From an uncultured bacterium (GTDB lineage Bacteria; Planctomycetota; UBA1135; GCA-002686595): a stretch of DNA of 9,620 bases. The notes under the pieces were generated by a model that was given only the letters and a program-made list of their open reading frames with translations, was not told where the DNA came from and did no database searches. Location: contig CADEGS010000172.1 in NCBI GenBank assembly GCA_902826945.1, forward strand, positions 1 to 9,620, written 5' to 3'. The translations under genes and the position numbers were made by a program. Positions 1 to 7,064 of the stretch are shown in pieces; within the stretch, counting starts at the first letter, position 1; the number at the start of each line of letters is the position of its first letter.

Positions 1-1085
1 CCTCGGCGCTGCTCGAGGTGCTCGACCCGGCGCAGAACTCGACCTTCGTCGACCATTACCTGAACGTGCCGTTCGACCTCTCGCGCGTGATGTTCGTCGC
101 CACGGCCAACGTGCTCGACGCCATCCCGGGGCCCTTGCGCGATCGCTGCGAGGTGATCCGCCTGCCCGGCTACACGCAGGACGAGAAGCTCGAGATCGCG
201 CGCCGCTACCTGGTCGCGCGCCAGACCGAGGACAACGGCCTCACGGCCGAGCAGCTCGCGATCACCGACGCCGCGCTGGAGCGCATCGTCGAGTCCTACA
301 CGCGCGAGGCCGGCGTGCGCCAGCTCGAGCGCGAGATCGGCGCCGTGGCGCGCCACGTGGCGACGCGCGTCGCCTCGGGCGAGGCCGAGCGCGTGCGCGT
401 GGACGAGGGCGACCTGCAGGCGATCCTCGGGCCCGTGCGCTTCGAGAGCGAGCTGGCGCTGCGCACGAGCGAGCCGGGCGTGGCCACGGGCATGGCCTGG
501 ACGCCGGTCGGCGGCGACATCCTGTTCGTCGAAGCCAGCTCGATGCCCGGCAAGGGCGACCTGATCCTGACCGGCCAGCTGGGCGAGGTCATGAAGGAGA
601 GCGCGCGCGCCGCGATCAGCCTGATCAAGGCGAACGCGACCGCGCTCGGCATCCCGCCCGAGGCGATCGCCGCGCGCGACCTGCACGTCCACGTGCCGGC
701 CGGCGCGATCCCCAAGGACGGCCCGAGCGCGGGCGTGGCGATCTACACCGCGCTGGTCTCGCTCCTGACCGGGCGCACGGTGAAGAGCGACCTGGCCATG
801 ACCGGCGAGATCAGCCTGCGCGGCCTGGTGCTGCCGGTGGGCGGCATCAAGGAGAAGGTCCTGGCCGCGCACCTGGCCGGCATCCGCGAGGTGATGCTGC
901 CCAAGCGCAACGAGAAGGACTTCGAGGAGATCCCGACCGCCGCGCGCGAGGCGCTGCGCTTCCACTGGATCGAGCGCGTCTCCGAGGCGCTCGCGATCGC
1001 GCTCGAGGGCTCGCCGCAGGCGTCGGCGTCCAAGCCGCCGCGCGCGCGCAGCGAGCGCCTGTCGGCCTCGCCGGAGGCGGAGTAG
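1..1085 (+). CDS. lon: Lon ATP-dependent protease, C-terminal part (5' end cut by window)
   Basis: Lon is a cytoplasmic AAA+ serine protease that unfolds and degrades damaged and regulatory proteins. The frame is already open at base 3, where [12 protein letters not shown] continues a typical Lon AAA+ module, so the apparent start inside the window is not real; the N-terminal substrate-binding domain and Walker A/B motifs lie upstream. Visible in order: sensor-1 Asn in FVATAN (codon 108-110), the PLRDR segment with the likely arginine finger (codon 144-146), the sensor-2 Arg in GVRQLERE (codon 318-320), then the protease domain with the catalytic Ser of KDGPSAG (codon 726-728) and catalytic Lys of GGIKEK (codon 849-851). 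Both halves of the Ser-Lys dyad are present, so the enzyme should be active. After the conserved domain there is a tail of about 28 residues rich in Ala, Ser, Pro and Arg, without obvious function. The stop is followed 2 nt later by the next gene, suggesting co-transcription. Confidence 0.97.
   Translation, partial: SALLEVLDPAQNSTFVDHYLNVPFDLSRVMFVATANVLDAIPGPLRDRCEVIRLPGYTQDEKLEIARRYLVARQTEDNGLTAEQLAITDAALERIVESYTREAGVRQLEREIGAVARHVATRVASGEAERVRVDEGDLQAILGPVRFESELALRTSEPGVATGMAWTPVGGDILFVEASSMPGKGDLILTGQLGEVMKESARAAISLIKANATALGIPPEAIAARDLHVHVPAGAIPKDGPSAGVAIYTALVSLLTGRTVKSDLAMTGEISLRGLVLPVGGIKEKVLAAHLAGIREVMLPKRNEKDFEEIPTAAREALRFHWIERVSEALAIALEGSPQASASKPPRARSERLSASPEAE
1073..1077 (+). promoter_or_regulatory. 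Shine-Dalgarno GGAGG for the GTG-started zinc-ribbon gene
   Basis: GGAGG lies inside the last codons of lon, 10 nt before GTG at 1088; a weaker GGCGGAG follows closer to the start. It supports choosing the GTG start, since no ATG is available near the conserved N-terminal CPAC motif. Its position suggests that ribosomes finishing lon can re-initiate on the downstream gene. Confidence 0.5.
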
Positions 1086-1087
1086 CG

Positions 1088-1636
1088 GTGCGCTGCCCCG
1101 CCTGCTCCGTCGAGCTCGCCGAGCGCGCCTTCCAGGGCGTGCCCGCGCACGTCTGCGCGCGCTGCGGCGGGCTGTGGCTCGAGCGCGCGGCGCTGGCGGA
1201 GGCGGGCGAGCACGCGCGCCCCGACGTGCCCTGGCTCGACCTCTCCCTGTGGCGCGAGCTGGCGCACTTCCAGGCGCTCCCGACCGTGCGCGCCTGCCCC
1301 TCGTGCGCGCGCGCGCTGGTGCGCCTGCGCCACGGCGCGGACGAGCGCCACGCGCTCGACTACTGCGACGCCTGCGGCGGCGCCTGGCTCGACCGCGACG
1401 CCTTCGGCGCCATCGTCGACACGCTGCGCCAGGAGGTCGGCGGGCTGAGCACCGCGCGCGTGCTCGAGGCCTCGCTGCGCGAGGCGGCGCACCTGGTCAC
1501 GCACCCCGGCTCCGCGCTCGCCGACTGGCGCGACCTGACGCAGCTCCTGCGCCTCTTGCAGGTGCGCGTGCTGGCCGAGCACCCCACGCTGCGCGGCCTC
1601 GTGCTGGGCGTGCAGCGCGGCAACCCGTTCGACTAG
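1088..1636 (+). CDS. Small protein with two zinc-ribbon (zf-TFIIB-like) modules
   Basis: A 182-residue protein starting at GTG. It carries two similar zinc-ribbon modules. Module one has Cys3-x2-Cys6 paired with Cys23-x2-Cys26 in [10 protein letters not shown]. Module two has Cys70-x2-Cys73 paired with Cys93-x2-Cys96 in [10 protein letters not shown]. The CxxC...CxxCGGxWL[DE] signature is that of the zf-TFIIB family found in many bacterial proteins of unknown role; each module should bind one zinc ion. The last 80 or so residues ([11 protein letters not shown] onward) form a predicted helical region that I do not recognise, and there is no signal peptide or membrane segment, so it is probably cytoplasmic. 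It begins 2 nt after the lon stop with a Shine-Dalgarno inside lon, so the two are likely co-transcribed. That invites, but does not prove, a role near proteolysis or protein quality control. The biochemical function is unknown. Confidence 0.88.
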   Translation: MRCPACSVELAERAFQGVPAHVCARCGGLWLERAALAEAGEHARPDVPWLDLSLWRELAHFQALPTVRACPSCARALVRLRHGADERHALDYCDACGGAWLDRDAFGAIVDTLRQEVGGLSTARVLEASLREAAHLVTHPGSALADWRDLTQLLRLLQVRVLAEHPTLRGLVLGVQRGNPFD

Positions 1637-1652
1637 GCTCGCTGGGCCCTGC

Positions 1653-1674
1653 CGCGCCGGAGGTCGCCGGCGCG
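1653..1674. terminator. Possible hairpin after the lon / zinc-ribbon unit
   Basis: An 8-bp perfect inverted repeat, CGCGCCGG (1653-1660) and CCGGCGCG (1667-1674), with a 6-nt loop, begins 17 nt after the zinc-ribbon stop. It is in the right place for a terminator, but no T-run follows, and GC-only stems of this length are common by chance in such GC-rich DNA. The rest of the 127-nt gap to the VOC gene holds a second palindrome (1718-1730) and a Shine-Dalgarno, with no convincing -35/-10 pair. Confidence 0.22.
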
Positions 1675-1717
1675 CGCCGAGCCCTCCCGACCCTCCTCGC
1701 CCGGAAGCTCGACGGCG

Positions 1718-1730
1718 GGGACCAGGTCCC
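1718..1730. promoter_or_regulatory. 13-nt palindrome upstream of the VOC gene, possible operator
   Basis: GGGACCAGGTCCC is a perfect 6-bp inverted repeat around a single central A, ending 33 nt before the VOC start codon. A site like this could bind a dimeric regulator. The loop is too short for an RNA hairpin with full pairing, so a DNA-binding role is more plausible than a terminator. No promoter elements could be fixed around it, and it may be chance. Confidence 0.2.
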
Positions 1731-1753
1731 TGACCGAGCCCACGCCGAACGCG

Positions 1754-1758
1754 AAGGA
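1754..1758 (+). promoter_or_regulatory. Shine-Dalgarno AAGGA for the VOC gene
   Basis: AAGGA sits 5 nt before ATG at 1764 and fixes that start. It shows that this genome does use Shine-Dalgarno initiation, which makes its absence before the ATGs at 4284 and 7911 more notable. Confidence 0.5.
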
Positions 1759-1763
1759 CTCCC

Positions 1764-2249
1764 ATGAAGCCCCCGCCCCCCGGCTGGCCGCGCCTCTCCG
1801 CGGCTCTCTTCTACTCCGACCCGCGCAAGGCGATCGACTGGCTGGTCGAGGCCTTCGGCTTCCAGGTGCGCCTGCTCGTCCTGGACCCCGGCGGGCGCGT
1901 CGCGCACAGCGAGCTCGAGTACGGGGACGGCCTGGTCATGATCGGCGGCGCCGGCCCGGGCTACGCGAAGGACGGTCAGGCCTGGCGCGAGCGCCTGGCG
2001 AGCCCCGGCATGGTCGGCGGCCGCACGACCGGGAACCTGTGCCTGCACGTCGAGGACGCCGACGCGCACTGCGCGCGCGCGCGGGCGGCCGGCGCCGAGA
2101 TCTGCTACGAGCCGACCACGACCGACTACGGCGAGGGCTACTGGGCCGACCGCAGCTACGCCGCCGTCGATCCCGAGGGGCACCTGTGGTGGTTCCTGCA
2201 GCGCGTGCGCACCGGCGGCGAGGACGCCGCGCGCGGCGGCGCGGGCTGA
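1764..2249 (+). CDS. VOC (glyoxalase / bleomycin-resistance fold) family protein
   Basis: A 161-residue cytoplasmic protein with the two beta-alpha-beta-beta-beta halves of the vicinal-oxygen-chelate fold: residues about 11-60 ([23 protein letters not shown], described here by its ends, through [11 protein letters not shown]) and about 90-146 ([20 protein letters not shown] through DPEGHLWWF). The DPEGHLWWF ending is typical of the PhnB-like/uncharacterised VOC branch. Known VOC proteins include glyoxalase I, dioxygenases and antibiotic-binding proteins, so the substrate cannot be inferred. A possible metal ligand, His95, is present, but the usual first-strand His is absent and the last-strand Glu position seems to be Phe or Gln, so a complete canonical metal site is doubtful. 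The tail after about residue 149 is a Gly/Ala-rich extension. The gene has its own Shine-Dalgarno and converges on the peptidase gene, whose stop is 12 nt away. Confidence 0.88.
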   Translation: MKPPPPGWPRLSAALFYSDPRKAIDWLVEAFGFQVRLLVLDPGGRVAHSELEYGDGLVMIGGAGPGYAKDGQAWRERLASPGMVGGRTTGNLCLHVEDADAHCARARAAGAEICYEPTTTDYGEGYWADRSYAAVDPEGHLWWFLQRVRTGGEDAARGGAG

Positions 2250-2261
2250 CGCGCGCGCCGC

Positions 2262-4163
2262 CTACTCGAGGTCGGGCGAGTCGAGCGTCACGCGCAACGT
2301 GCGCTCCTCGCCCTCGCGCCGGAACCTCACCAGCACGACGTCGCCCGGCTTGTGCACGTTGAGCGCGTACATCAGGTCGTGGATCGTCTCGACCTGCACG
2401 CTGCCGAGCCCGGTCACGACGTCGCCGCGCACGAGCCCGCCGCGCTCGGCCGGCCCGCCGGGGCTGGTCCCCGCGAGCAGCACGCCCGGCCCCTCGAAGG
2501 AGTACTCCGGCACGCTGCCGAAGCGCGCGCGGAAGCCGCCGCCGCCGCTCGGCTTGTCGCTCGGGGGCGGCGCGACGTACGCCAGCCCCTGGCCCTCCAG
2601 GACGGCGCCGAGCGCGCACGCGAGCACCTCCAGCCCGAGCTCCGCCACGCGCCGCGCGCCGTCGGCCTCGAAGCGCTCCACGTCGTCCGTGGGCCGGTGG
2701 TAGTCGGTGTGCACGCCGCTGAAGAAGTGCAGCGCGGGGATCTCGCGCGCGAGGAAGGTCTGGTGGTCGCTGCCGCCCACGCCCTGGCCCGAGGCGTTGA
2801 CGGCGAGCTCGAGCCCGCTCGCCGGCGCGCTGGCGGCGAGCCAGCCGGAGAGCGGCGCGGCGGAGCCCGCCCCCAGGACCTGCAGCCGCCCCGCGCCCGC
2901 GCGCCCGACCATGTCGAGGTTCAGGGCGAGCACGATCCGCTCCAGCGGCACCGTCGGCGCCTGCGCCCAGTGCTCGCTGCCGAGCAGCCCGAGCTCCTCG
3001 CCCGACCACAGCGCGAACAAGACGTCGCACGGCGGGCGCCGGCCCGCCGCCAGGCAGCGCGCGAGCTCGAGCACGACGGCCGTGCCGCTGGCGTTGTCGT
3101 CGGCGCCGTTGTGGATCTCGCCCGCCCGATCCGGCGCGAGCGAGCCCAGCCCGCCGCGCCCGAGGTGGTCGAAGTGCGCGCCGACCACGATCGCGCGCTC
3201 GGAGCTCGTCCCGCGCAGCCGTCCCAGCACGTTCGTCGCGCGCCCGTGCGCGCGCACGATGTCGGCCTCGACCTCGACCTCGTCGGCCTCGCGCAAGCGC
3301 TCGAAGACCGACCAGGGGATCGTCACCGCCGGGATGCCGGCCTCGCCCGAGCGCCCCGCGTCGAAGCCGAGCATCGGCTCGTCCGCGTCGCGCGGCAGGA
3401 ACAGGACGGCCACCGCGCCGCGCTGCTTGGCCTCGATCACCTTGTGCAGGATCGTCGCGCTCGCGCCCCAGCCGCCGGCGCTCGCGCCGTGCGGGTTCTC
3501 CTCGCCGCTCGCGTCGGGCGCCGCGGGCGGCGCGTCCTCGCCCGGCGAGCCGCGCAGGATCGCGACCACCGCGCCCTCGGGATCGATCTCGGCGTAGTCG
3601 TCGCGGCCGCGCTCCTCGTTCACGATCCCGTAGCCCGCGAAGACGAGCCGCCCGCGCGCGTGCCCGGCGGCGGAGCAGTAGAGCGGCACGGCCGCCTCGC
3701 GCCCGGAGTCGATGCCGCTCGCCTTCACGCCGATCCACTTGACCGTCGAGCCGCCGCCGTCGCGCACGGGCAGCGGGACCTCGAAGCCTTGCAGCCAGCC
3801 GTCGTCGCCGGCGGGCTCGAGCCCGAGGCTCTCCAGGCGCTCGGCGATCCAGCGCGCCGCGGCGGCCTCGCCGGCCTGGCCCGCGCGGCGTCCCTCGCGC
3901 GCGTCGTCCGCCAGCCAGGCGACGTCGGCGCGCAGGCGCTCCGCCGAGGGCTCGGCCGCGTCGAGCGCGAAGCGCGCCGGCGCGGGCGCCTCGGCGACGG
4001 CGGCCGGCGGGGCCGAGGGCGCGGCGGCAGGCTCGCTCCTGAGGGCGTGCGCGGCCGGATCGTCGTCGGCGCGCGCCCGCTCGGGAGGAGCCGACGGGCC
4101 GGCGCCCGCGCAGGAGAGGGTCAGGAGGAGGAGCGGGAGGAGCAGCGTGTCGCGTCGCAGCAT
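2262..4163 (-). CDS. Secreted lipoprotein M28 aminopeptidase with PA and PDZ domains
   Basis: A 633-residue zinc metallopeptidase predicted to remove N-terminal amino acids from peptides outside the cytoplasm. I chose ATG at 4163, not the upstream one at 4223, because it opens a lipoprotein signal peptide: MLRRD, a Leu-rich core, and lipobox TLSC with Cys18 as the lipidated residue. A Pro/Ala-rich linker (about 19-66) follows. Then comes an M28 domain interrupted by a protease-associated (PA) domain (about 155-305, with LVFAGYGI and KQRGAVAVLFL). All expected zinc and catalytic residues are visible: His330 (GAHFDH), Asp355 (NGADDNASG), Glu389 and Glu390 (SGEELGLLGS), Asp417 (LNLDMVG), His467 (GSDHQTF). 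HTDYHRPTDD (485-494) is also conserved in the family. A C-terminal PDZ domain (about 545-628, GPAERGGLVRGDVVTGLG) probably binds substrates or partners. No clear Shine-Dalgarno precedes the start; a TACCAC hexamer (4195-4200, minus strand) lies 31 nt upstream and might be part of a promoter. The gene stands alone between a convergent and a divergent neighbour. Confidence 0.93.
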   Translation of the reverse strand: MLRRDTLLLPLLLLTLSCAGAGPSAPPERARADDDPAAHALRSEPAAAPSAPPAAVAEAPAPARFALDAAEPSAERLRADVAWLADDAREGRRAGQAGEAAAARWIAERLESLGLEPAGDDGWLQGFEVPLPVRDGGGSTVKWIGVKASGIDSGREAAVPLYCSAAGHARGRLVFAGYGIVNEERGRDDYAEIDPEGAVVAILRGSPGEDAPPAAPDASGEENPHGASAGGWGASATILHKVIEAKQRGAVAVLFLPRDADEPMLGFDAGRSGEAGIPAVTIPWSVFERLREADEVEVEADIVRAHGRATNVLGRLRGTSSERAIVVGAHFDHLGRGGLGSLAPDRAGEIHNGADDNASGTAVVLELARCLAAGRRPPCDVLFALWSGEELGLLGSEHWAQAPTVPLERIVLALNLDMVGRAGAGRLQVLGAGSAAPLSGWLAASAPASGLELAVNASGQGVGGSDHQTFLAREIPALHFFSGVHTDYHRPTDDVERFEADGARRVAELGLEVLACALGAVLEGQGLAYVAPPPSDKPSGGGGFRARFGSVPEYSFEGPGVLLAGTSPGGPAERGGLVRGDVVTGLGSVQVETIHDLMYALNVHKPGDVVLVRFRREGEERTLRVTLDSPDLE

Positions 4164-4283
4164 GGGTGGGCGCCGTCGGAGGGGGACCGTCGTGGTGGTA
4201 GTGCCTCGCGGCTCTCCCGGCAAGCCCCCGCCGCGCCCGCGCGCGCTGGGAGCCGCCCCCGCGGCCGGCTAAGCTCCGTCGCG
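4164..4283. other. Divergent intergenic region between peptidase and YfhO-like gene
   Basis: A 120-nt gap separates the start codons of two divergent genes, so it must hold promoters for both. On the plus strand the only promoter-like element seen is TAAGCT at 4270-4275 (listed separately). On the minus strand TACCAC (4195-4200) is a weak candidate. No TTGACA-like box at proper spacing, no operator palindrome and no RNA structure stood out. Confidence 0.5.
4270..4275 (+). promoter_or_regulatory. Putative -10 box (TAAGCT) for a leaderless YfhO-like mRNA
   Basis: TAAGCT fits the TAnnnT form of a sigma-70-type -10 element, and exactly 8 nt separate it from ATG at 4284. With the usual -10 to start-site distance, transcription would begin at or within a few bases of the ATG, giving an mRNA with essentially no 5' leader. 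This agrees with the lack of any Shine-Dalgarno. The same arrangement occurs before ATG at 7911. The region 17 nt upstream (TGGGAG, 4247-4252) is a poor -35 match, so the call rests on the -10 and the repeated layout. Confidence 0.38.
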
Positions 4284-7064
4284 ATGGCCTCTCCGACGCC
4301 GCCGAAGCGCGGTCTGCGCGCGCCGGCGGGGCCGGCGCCCTCCGCCGCCGAGGGGCCCGCGACGGCCGCTCCCCGCGGCCCCTGGCGCGGCCTGGGCCGC
4401 CTGCGGTGGGTCCTGCTCGCGCTGGTCCTGCCGCTCGGCCTCTTCGGGCCGGGCCTGGTGCAGGGTGAGCTCTTCGTGTCGGTCTTGCCGGTCTCGCTCG
4501 AGCCCTTGCGCAGCGAGCATCCCGAGGAAGCGCGCGCCGCCGACGCGCGCGCGCGCTGGGTCACCGGCGACCGCCTGCTGCCCTTCCTGACCGACCAGGA
4601 GGCGATCCGGGACGAGATCCTGGCCGGCCACGCGCCGCTGTGGGAGCCGCTCCTCGGCCTCGGCGTGCCGCTCTACGCGGGCTCGCTGGTGGCGCTCGCC
4701 TACCCGCCGAACTGGCTTGCCGTCGCGCTTCCCCCCGAGCGCGCGGCGGGACCGCTGGCCGTCCTGAGCCTGGCCATCGCCGGGCTCGGCCTCGGGCTCC
4801 TGCTCGCCCGCCTGGGGCTGCGGCCGGGCGCGGTCGCGTGCGGCGTCGCCGCGCTCGAGCTCGGCGGGTTCGGCCTCGTCAACCTGCCCTACTTCATGAA
4901 GGTCGACGCGGCGGCCTGGATCCCCTGGTCCTTGTGGGCCGTCGAGGGCCTGCTCGCCGGACGGAAGCGGAGCGGACTGGCGCTCGCGCTCGCGCTGTGC
5001 GCGTCGTTCCTGGCCGGCTTCGTGCCGATCGCCGTCTTCGGCCTCGCGCTGACCGGCGCCTGGGCGCTCGTGCGCTCCCGCGCGCGGCGCGCCCCGGCGC
5101 CGGGCGCGGCGCCGGCGCGACCGCTCGCCGGCCTCTCGACCTGCGCCGTGTTCGCCGCGCTGGGCCTGCTGGGAGCGGCGGTGCAGGTGCTGCCGACCTG
5201 GGAGGCGAGCCGCTGGTCGGCGCGCCAGAGCGGCGGCGACGTCGCCGCGCAGAGCCTGCCGGCCGGCGTCCTGTGGGGCACGCTCGTGCCCGACCTCTTC
5301 GGCGGGCCGGCCGAGACGACGCCCGCCGGCGGCGCGCCGCTGGCCTGGTGGCTGACGGGTCCCGGCGAGCTGCTCAAGGCCGAGGGCTGGAACGCGCTGG
5401 AGTGGAACGCCTACGCGCTCGCGGGCGCGGTGCTGCTCGCGCTGGCCGCGGTCGTGGCGACGCCACGGCGCGCGGCCTTCCCCGCGCTGGCGCTCGCGCT
5501 GGTGCTCCTCTTCGCGCTCGGGCGCGCGCCCGCGCGCTGGCTCTACGCGCTGCCCGGCCTAGGCCTGGGCGCGCCCGGGCGCGCGCTGGCGCTGGCCTGG
5601 ATCCTGTGGCCCTGGCTGGCGGCGCTGGGCGTCGAGGCGCTGCTCGAGCGCCGGCGGCGCGCGCTGGCCGCGTTCCTCGGCGGGGCCTTCGCGCTCGCGC
5701 TCGCGAGCTTCGTCCTGTGGTCGGGGCTCGAGCCCGAGCGCTGGGCGCGCGCGCTCGAGCGCGCGCTGCTCGAGCGCTACGGCGAGCGCTACCACGAGAC
5801 GCTCGAGACGCTGCGCGCGCGGCTGCCCTTCGAGCGCACGGTCGCGGCCGGCGCCGCGCTGCGGCGCGGCCTCTCGCACACGCTGGGCGCCGCCGCCGCG
5901 GCCTGCGCGGCGGGGCTGTGCGTGGGGCTGGGCGGGCGCGGCGCGAGCCGGCGCGCGCGCGTGCTGGGCGCGCTCCTCGTGCTCGCCTGCGCCGCGCTGC
6001 CGCCGCTCGCGACGCGCGCGGCAGACGGCTGGAGCGCCCTCTCCGCCGCCGCCTGCGCGCTGTGCCTGGTGCTCTGCGCGCCCGGCGGCGACGGGCGCGC
6101 CTGGCCGGCGCTGGCGACGCTCCTGTGCGCGGAGGGCCTGCTGGCCGCGGCGCCCTACGCGCGCGGGCTCGCGCCCCCGGCGAGCGGCGTGTTCCCGAGC
6201 TCGCCCTCGATCGAGGCCGTGCGCCGCGCGGCCGGGGACGGCCGCGTCCTGCGCTACGACGCGAGCCCGAGCGGCACCGACGAGGTCCAGCGGCTGGCGC
6301 GCCAGAACCTGCTCTCCGCCTACGGCATCGCGGACCTCACGCCCTACCTCGTGTTCACGCCGCGCGGCCTGTTCGAGCTGGCGCGCGCGCTCGATCCGGC
6401 CATGCTGTCGCGACGCCACGTCTCGCACCTGGCGGATCCGGCGCGCCTCGACCACCCGCTGCTCGATCTGTTGCGCGTCACGGCCGTGCTCTCGCTGCGA
6501 CCGCTCGCCCACCCGCGCCTCGAGGCGCTGCTCGAGCGCGACGGCTTCTGCGTCTACCGCCGCGCGGGCGCCTGGCCCGCGGCGCGCGTCGTGCGCGAGA
6601 CGCTCGTGCCCGGCAGCGACGCGGAGGGGCTGGAGCTGCTCGCGCAGGGCGCCCTCGACCCGACGCGCACGCTCTTGCTCGCGCCCGAGCACGCCGCGCT
6701 GGCCGGGCCGCCGCCCGAGGTGGGCGACGGCTGGAAGCCGGGCGAGGTCGAGAGCGTGGAGCGCCCCTCGCGCGCGCGGCTCGACGTCACGGTGTGGGGC
6801 TCCTCGGGCGGCTGGCTGGTCATGCCCGAGGAGTACGCGCCCGGCTGGCGCGCGCGCGTGAACGGCGAGGAGGTGCCCGTGCTGCGCGCCGACCACGCGC
6901 TGCGGGCGGTGCGCGTCCCGCGCGGCGAGAGCCGCGTCGAGACGTGGTACGCTCCGCGCTCGCTGGCGGTCGGCGCGACGCTCGGCGCGCTGGCGCTCGG
7001 CTGCGCCGCCTGGCTCGCGCTGCGCCGCCGGCCGGCCCCCCCCGACCTCGCCACGCCCGGCTGA
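4284..7064 (+). CDS. YfhO family multi-spanning membrane protein (GT-C-like)
   Basis: A 926-residue inner-membrane protein. The cytoplasmic N-terminus is Pro/Ala-rich (1-38). The first membrane helix is about 40-60, followed by an extracytoplasmic loop with GDRLLPFLTDQEAIRDEIL and LAGHAPLWEPLLGLGVPLYAG, the layout seen in YfhO proteins. About 12 more helices follow up to residue 623 (roughly 155-177, 180-200, 232-262, 284-303, 375-393, 398-414, 430-452, 459-480, 530-548, 558-575, 580-600, 605-623). A soluble extracytoplasmic domain (about 625-890) ends with the family hallmark EEYAPGWRARVNGEEVPVL, and a final helix (893-912) precedes a short basic tail. YfhO in Firmicutes takes part in glycosylating lipoteichoic acid; in other phyla the substrate is unknown, so transfer of a sugar to a surface polymer is inference. 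ATG at 4284 is preferred because no in-frame ATG follows for some 200 codons and a leaderless-type promoter precedes it; upstream the frame is open only as antisense of the peptidase gene. Its stop overlaps the next start by one base (TGATG). Confidence 0.87.
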   Translation: MASPTPPKRGLRAPAGPAPSAAEGPATAAPRGPWRGLGRLRWVLLALVLPLGLFGPGLVQGELFVSVLPVSLEPLRSEHPEEARAADARARWVTGDRLLPFLTDQEAIRDEILAGHAPLWEPLLGLGVPLYAGSLVALAYPPNWLAVALPPERAAGPLAVLSLAIAGLGLGLLLARLGLRPGAVACGVAALELGGFGLVNLPYFMKVDAAAWIPWSLWAVEGLLAGRKRSGLALALALCASFLAGFVPIAVFGLALTGAWALVRSRARRAPAPGAAPARPLAGLSTCAVFAALGLLGAAVQVLPTWEASRWSARQSGGDVAAQSLPAGVLWGTLVPDLFGGPAETTPAGGAPLAWWLTGPGELLKAEGWNALEWNAYALAGAVLLALAAVVATPRRAAFPALALALVLLFALGRAPARWLYALPGLGLGAPGRALALAWILWPWLAALGVEALLERRRRALAAFLGGAFALALASFVLWSGLEPERWARALERALLERYGERYHETLETLRARLPFERTVAAGAALRRGLSHTLGAAAAACAAGLCVGLGGRGASRRARVLGALLVLACAALPPLATRAADGWSALSAAACALCLVLCAPGGDGRAWPALATLLCAEGLLAAAPYARGLAPPASGVFPSSPSIEAVRRAAGDGRVLRYDASPSGTDEVQRLARQNLLSAYGIADLTPYLVFTPRGLFELARALDPAMLSRRHVSHLADPARLDHPLLDLLRVTAVLSLRPLAHPRLEALLERDGFCVYRRAGAWPAARVVRETLVPGSDAEGLELLAQGALDPTRTLLLAPEHAALAGPPPEVGDGWKPGEVESVERPSRARLDVTVWGSSGGWLVMPEEYAPGWRARVNGEEVPVLRADHALRAVRVPRGESRVETWYAPRSLAVGATLGALALGCAAWLALRRRPAPPDLATPG

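Noticed and set aside
1936..3738. Long minus-strand open frame of 600 codons in another frame of the peptidase gene
   Set aside because: Extreme Arg/Ala composition, no motifs, and an overlap with the well-supported peptidase frame on the same strand.
4164..4223. N-terminal extension of the peptidase to the upstream ATG at 4223
   Set aside because: The added 20 residues (with a run of five Thr and three Arg) would bury the lipoprotein signal peptide that begins at 4163, so the shorter form is preferred.
2352..4283. A plus-strand frame open for about 1.9 kb antisense to the peptidase gene, running in frame into the YfhO-like gene and appearing as a 1570-residue protein
   Set aside because: The translation of this part is Arg/Ala/His-rich with no family features, as expected for a shadow frame in GC-rich DNA; the opposite strand encodes a clear M28 peptidase with all catalytic residues. 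The real gene starts at 4284.
5559..6896. Minus-strand frames opposite the YfhO-like gene, and similar ones at 6554-7954 and 7896-8645
   Set aside because: They lie opposite genes with clear family motifs, and their translations are His/Gln/Arg/Ala-rich shadow sequence without a recognisable domain.
4640..7063. A plus-strand open frame continuous with the nuclease gene, suggesting a 1072-residue fusion
   Set aside because: The upstream part is a shadow of the YfhO-like gene, nearly all Arg, Ala and Gly. The YycJ signature begins exactly at ATG 7064, and the family's normal length is about 265 residues.
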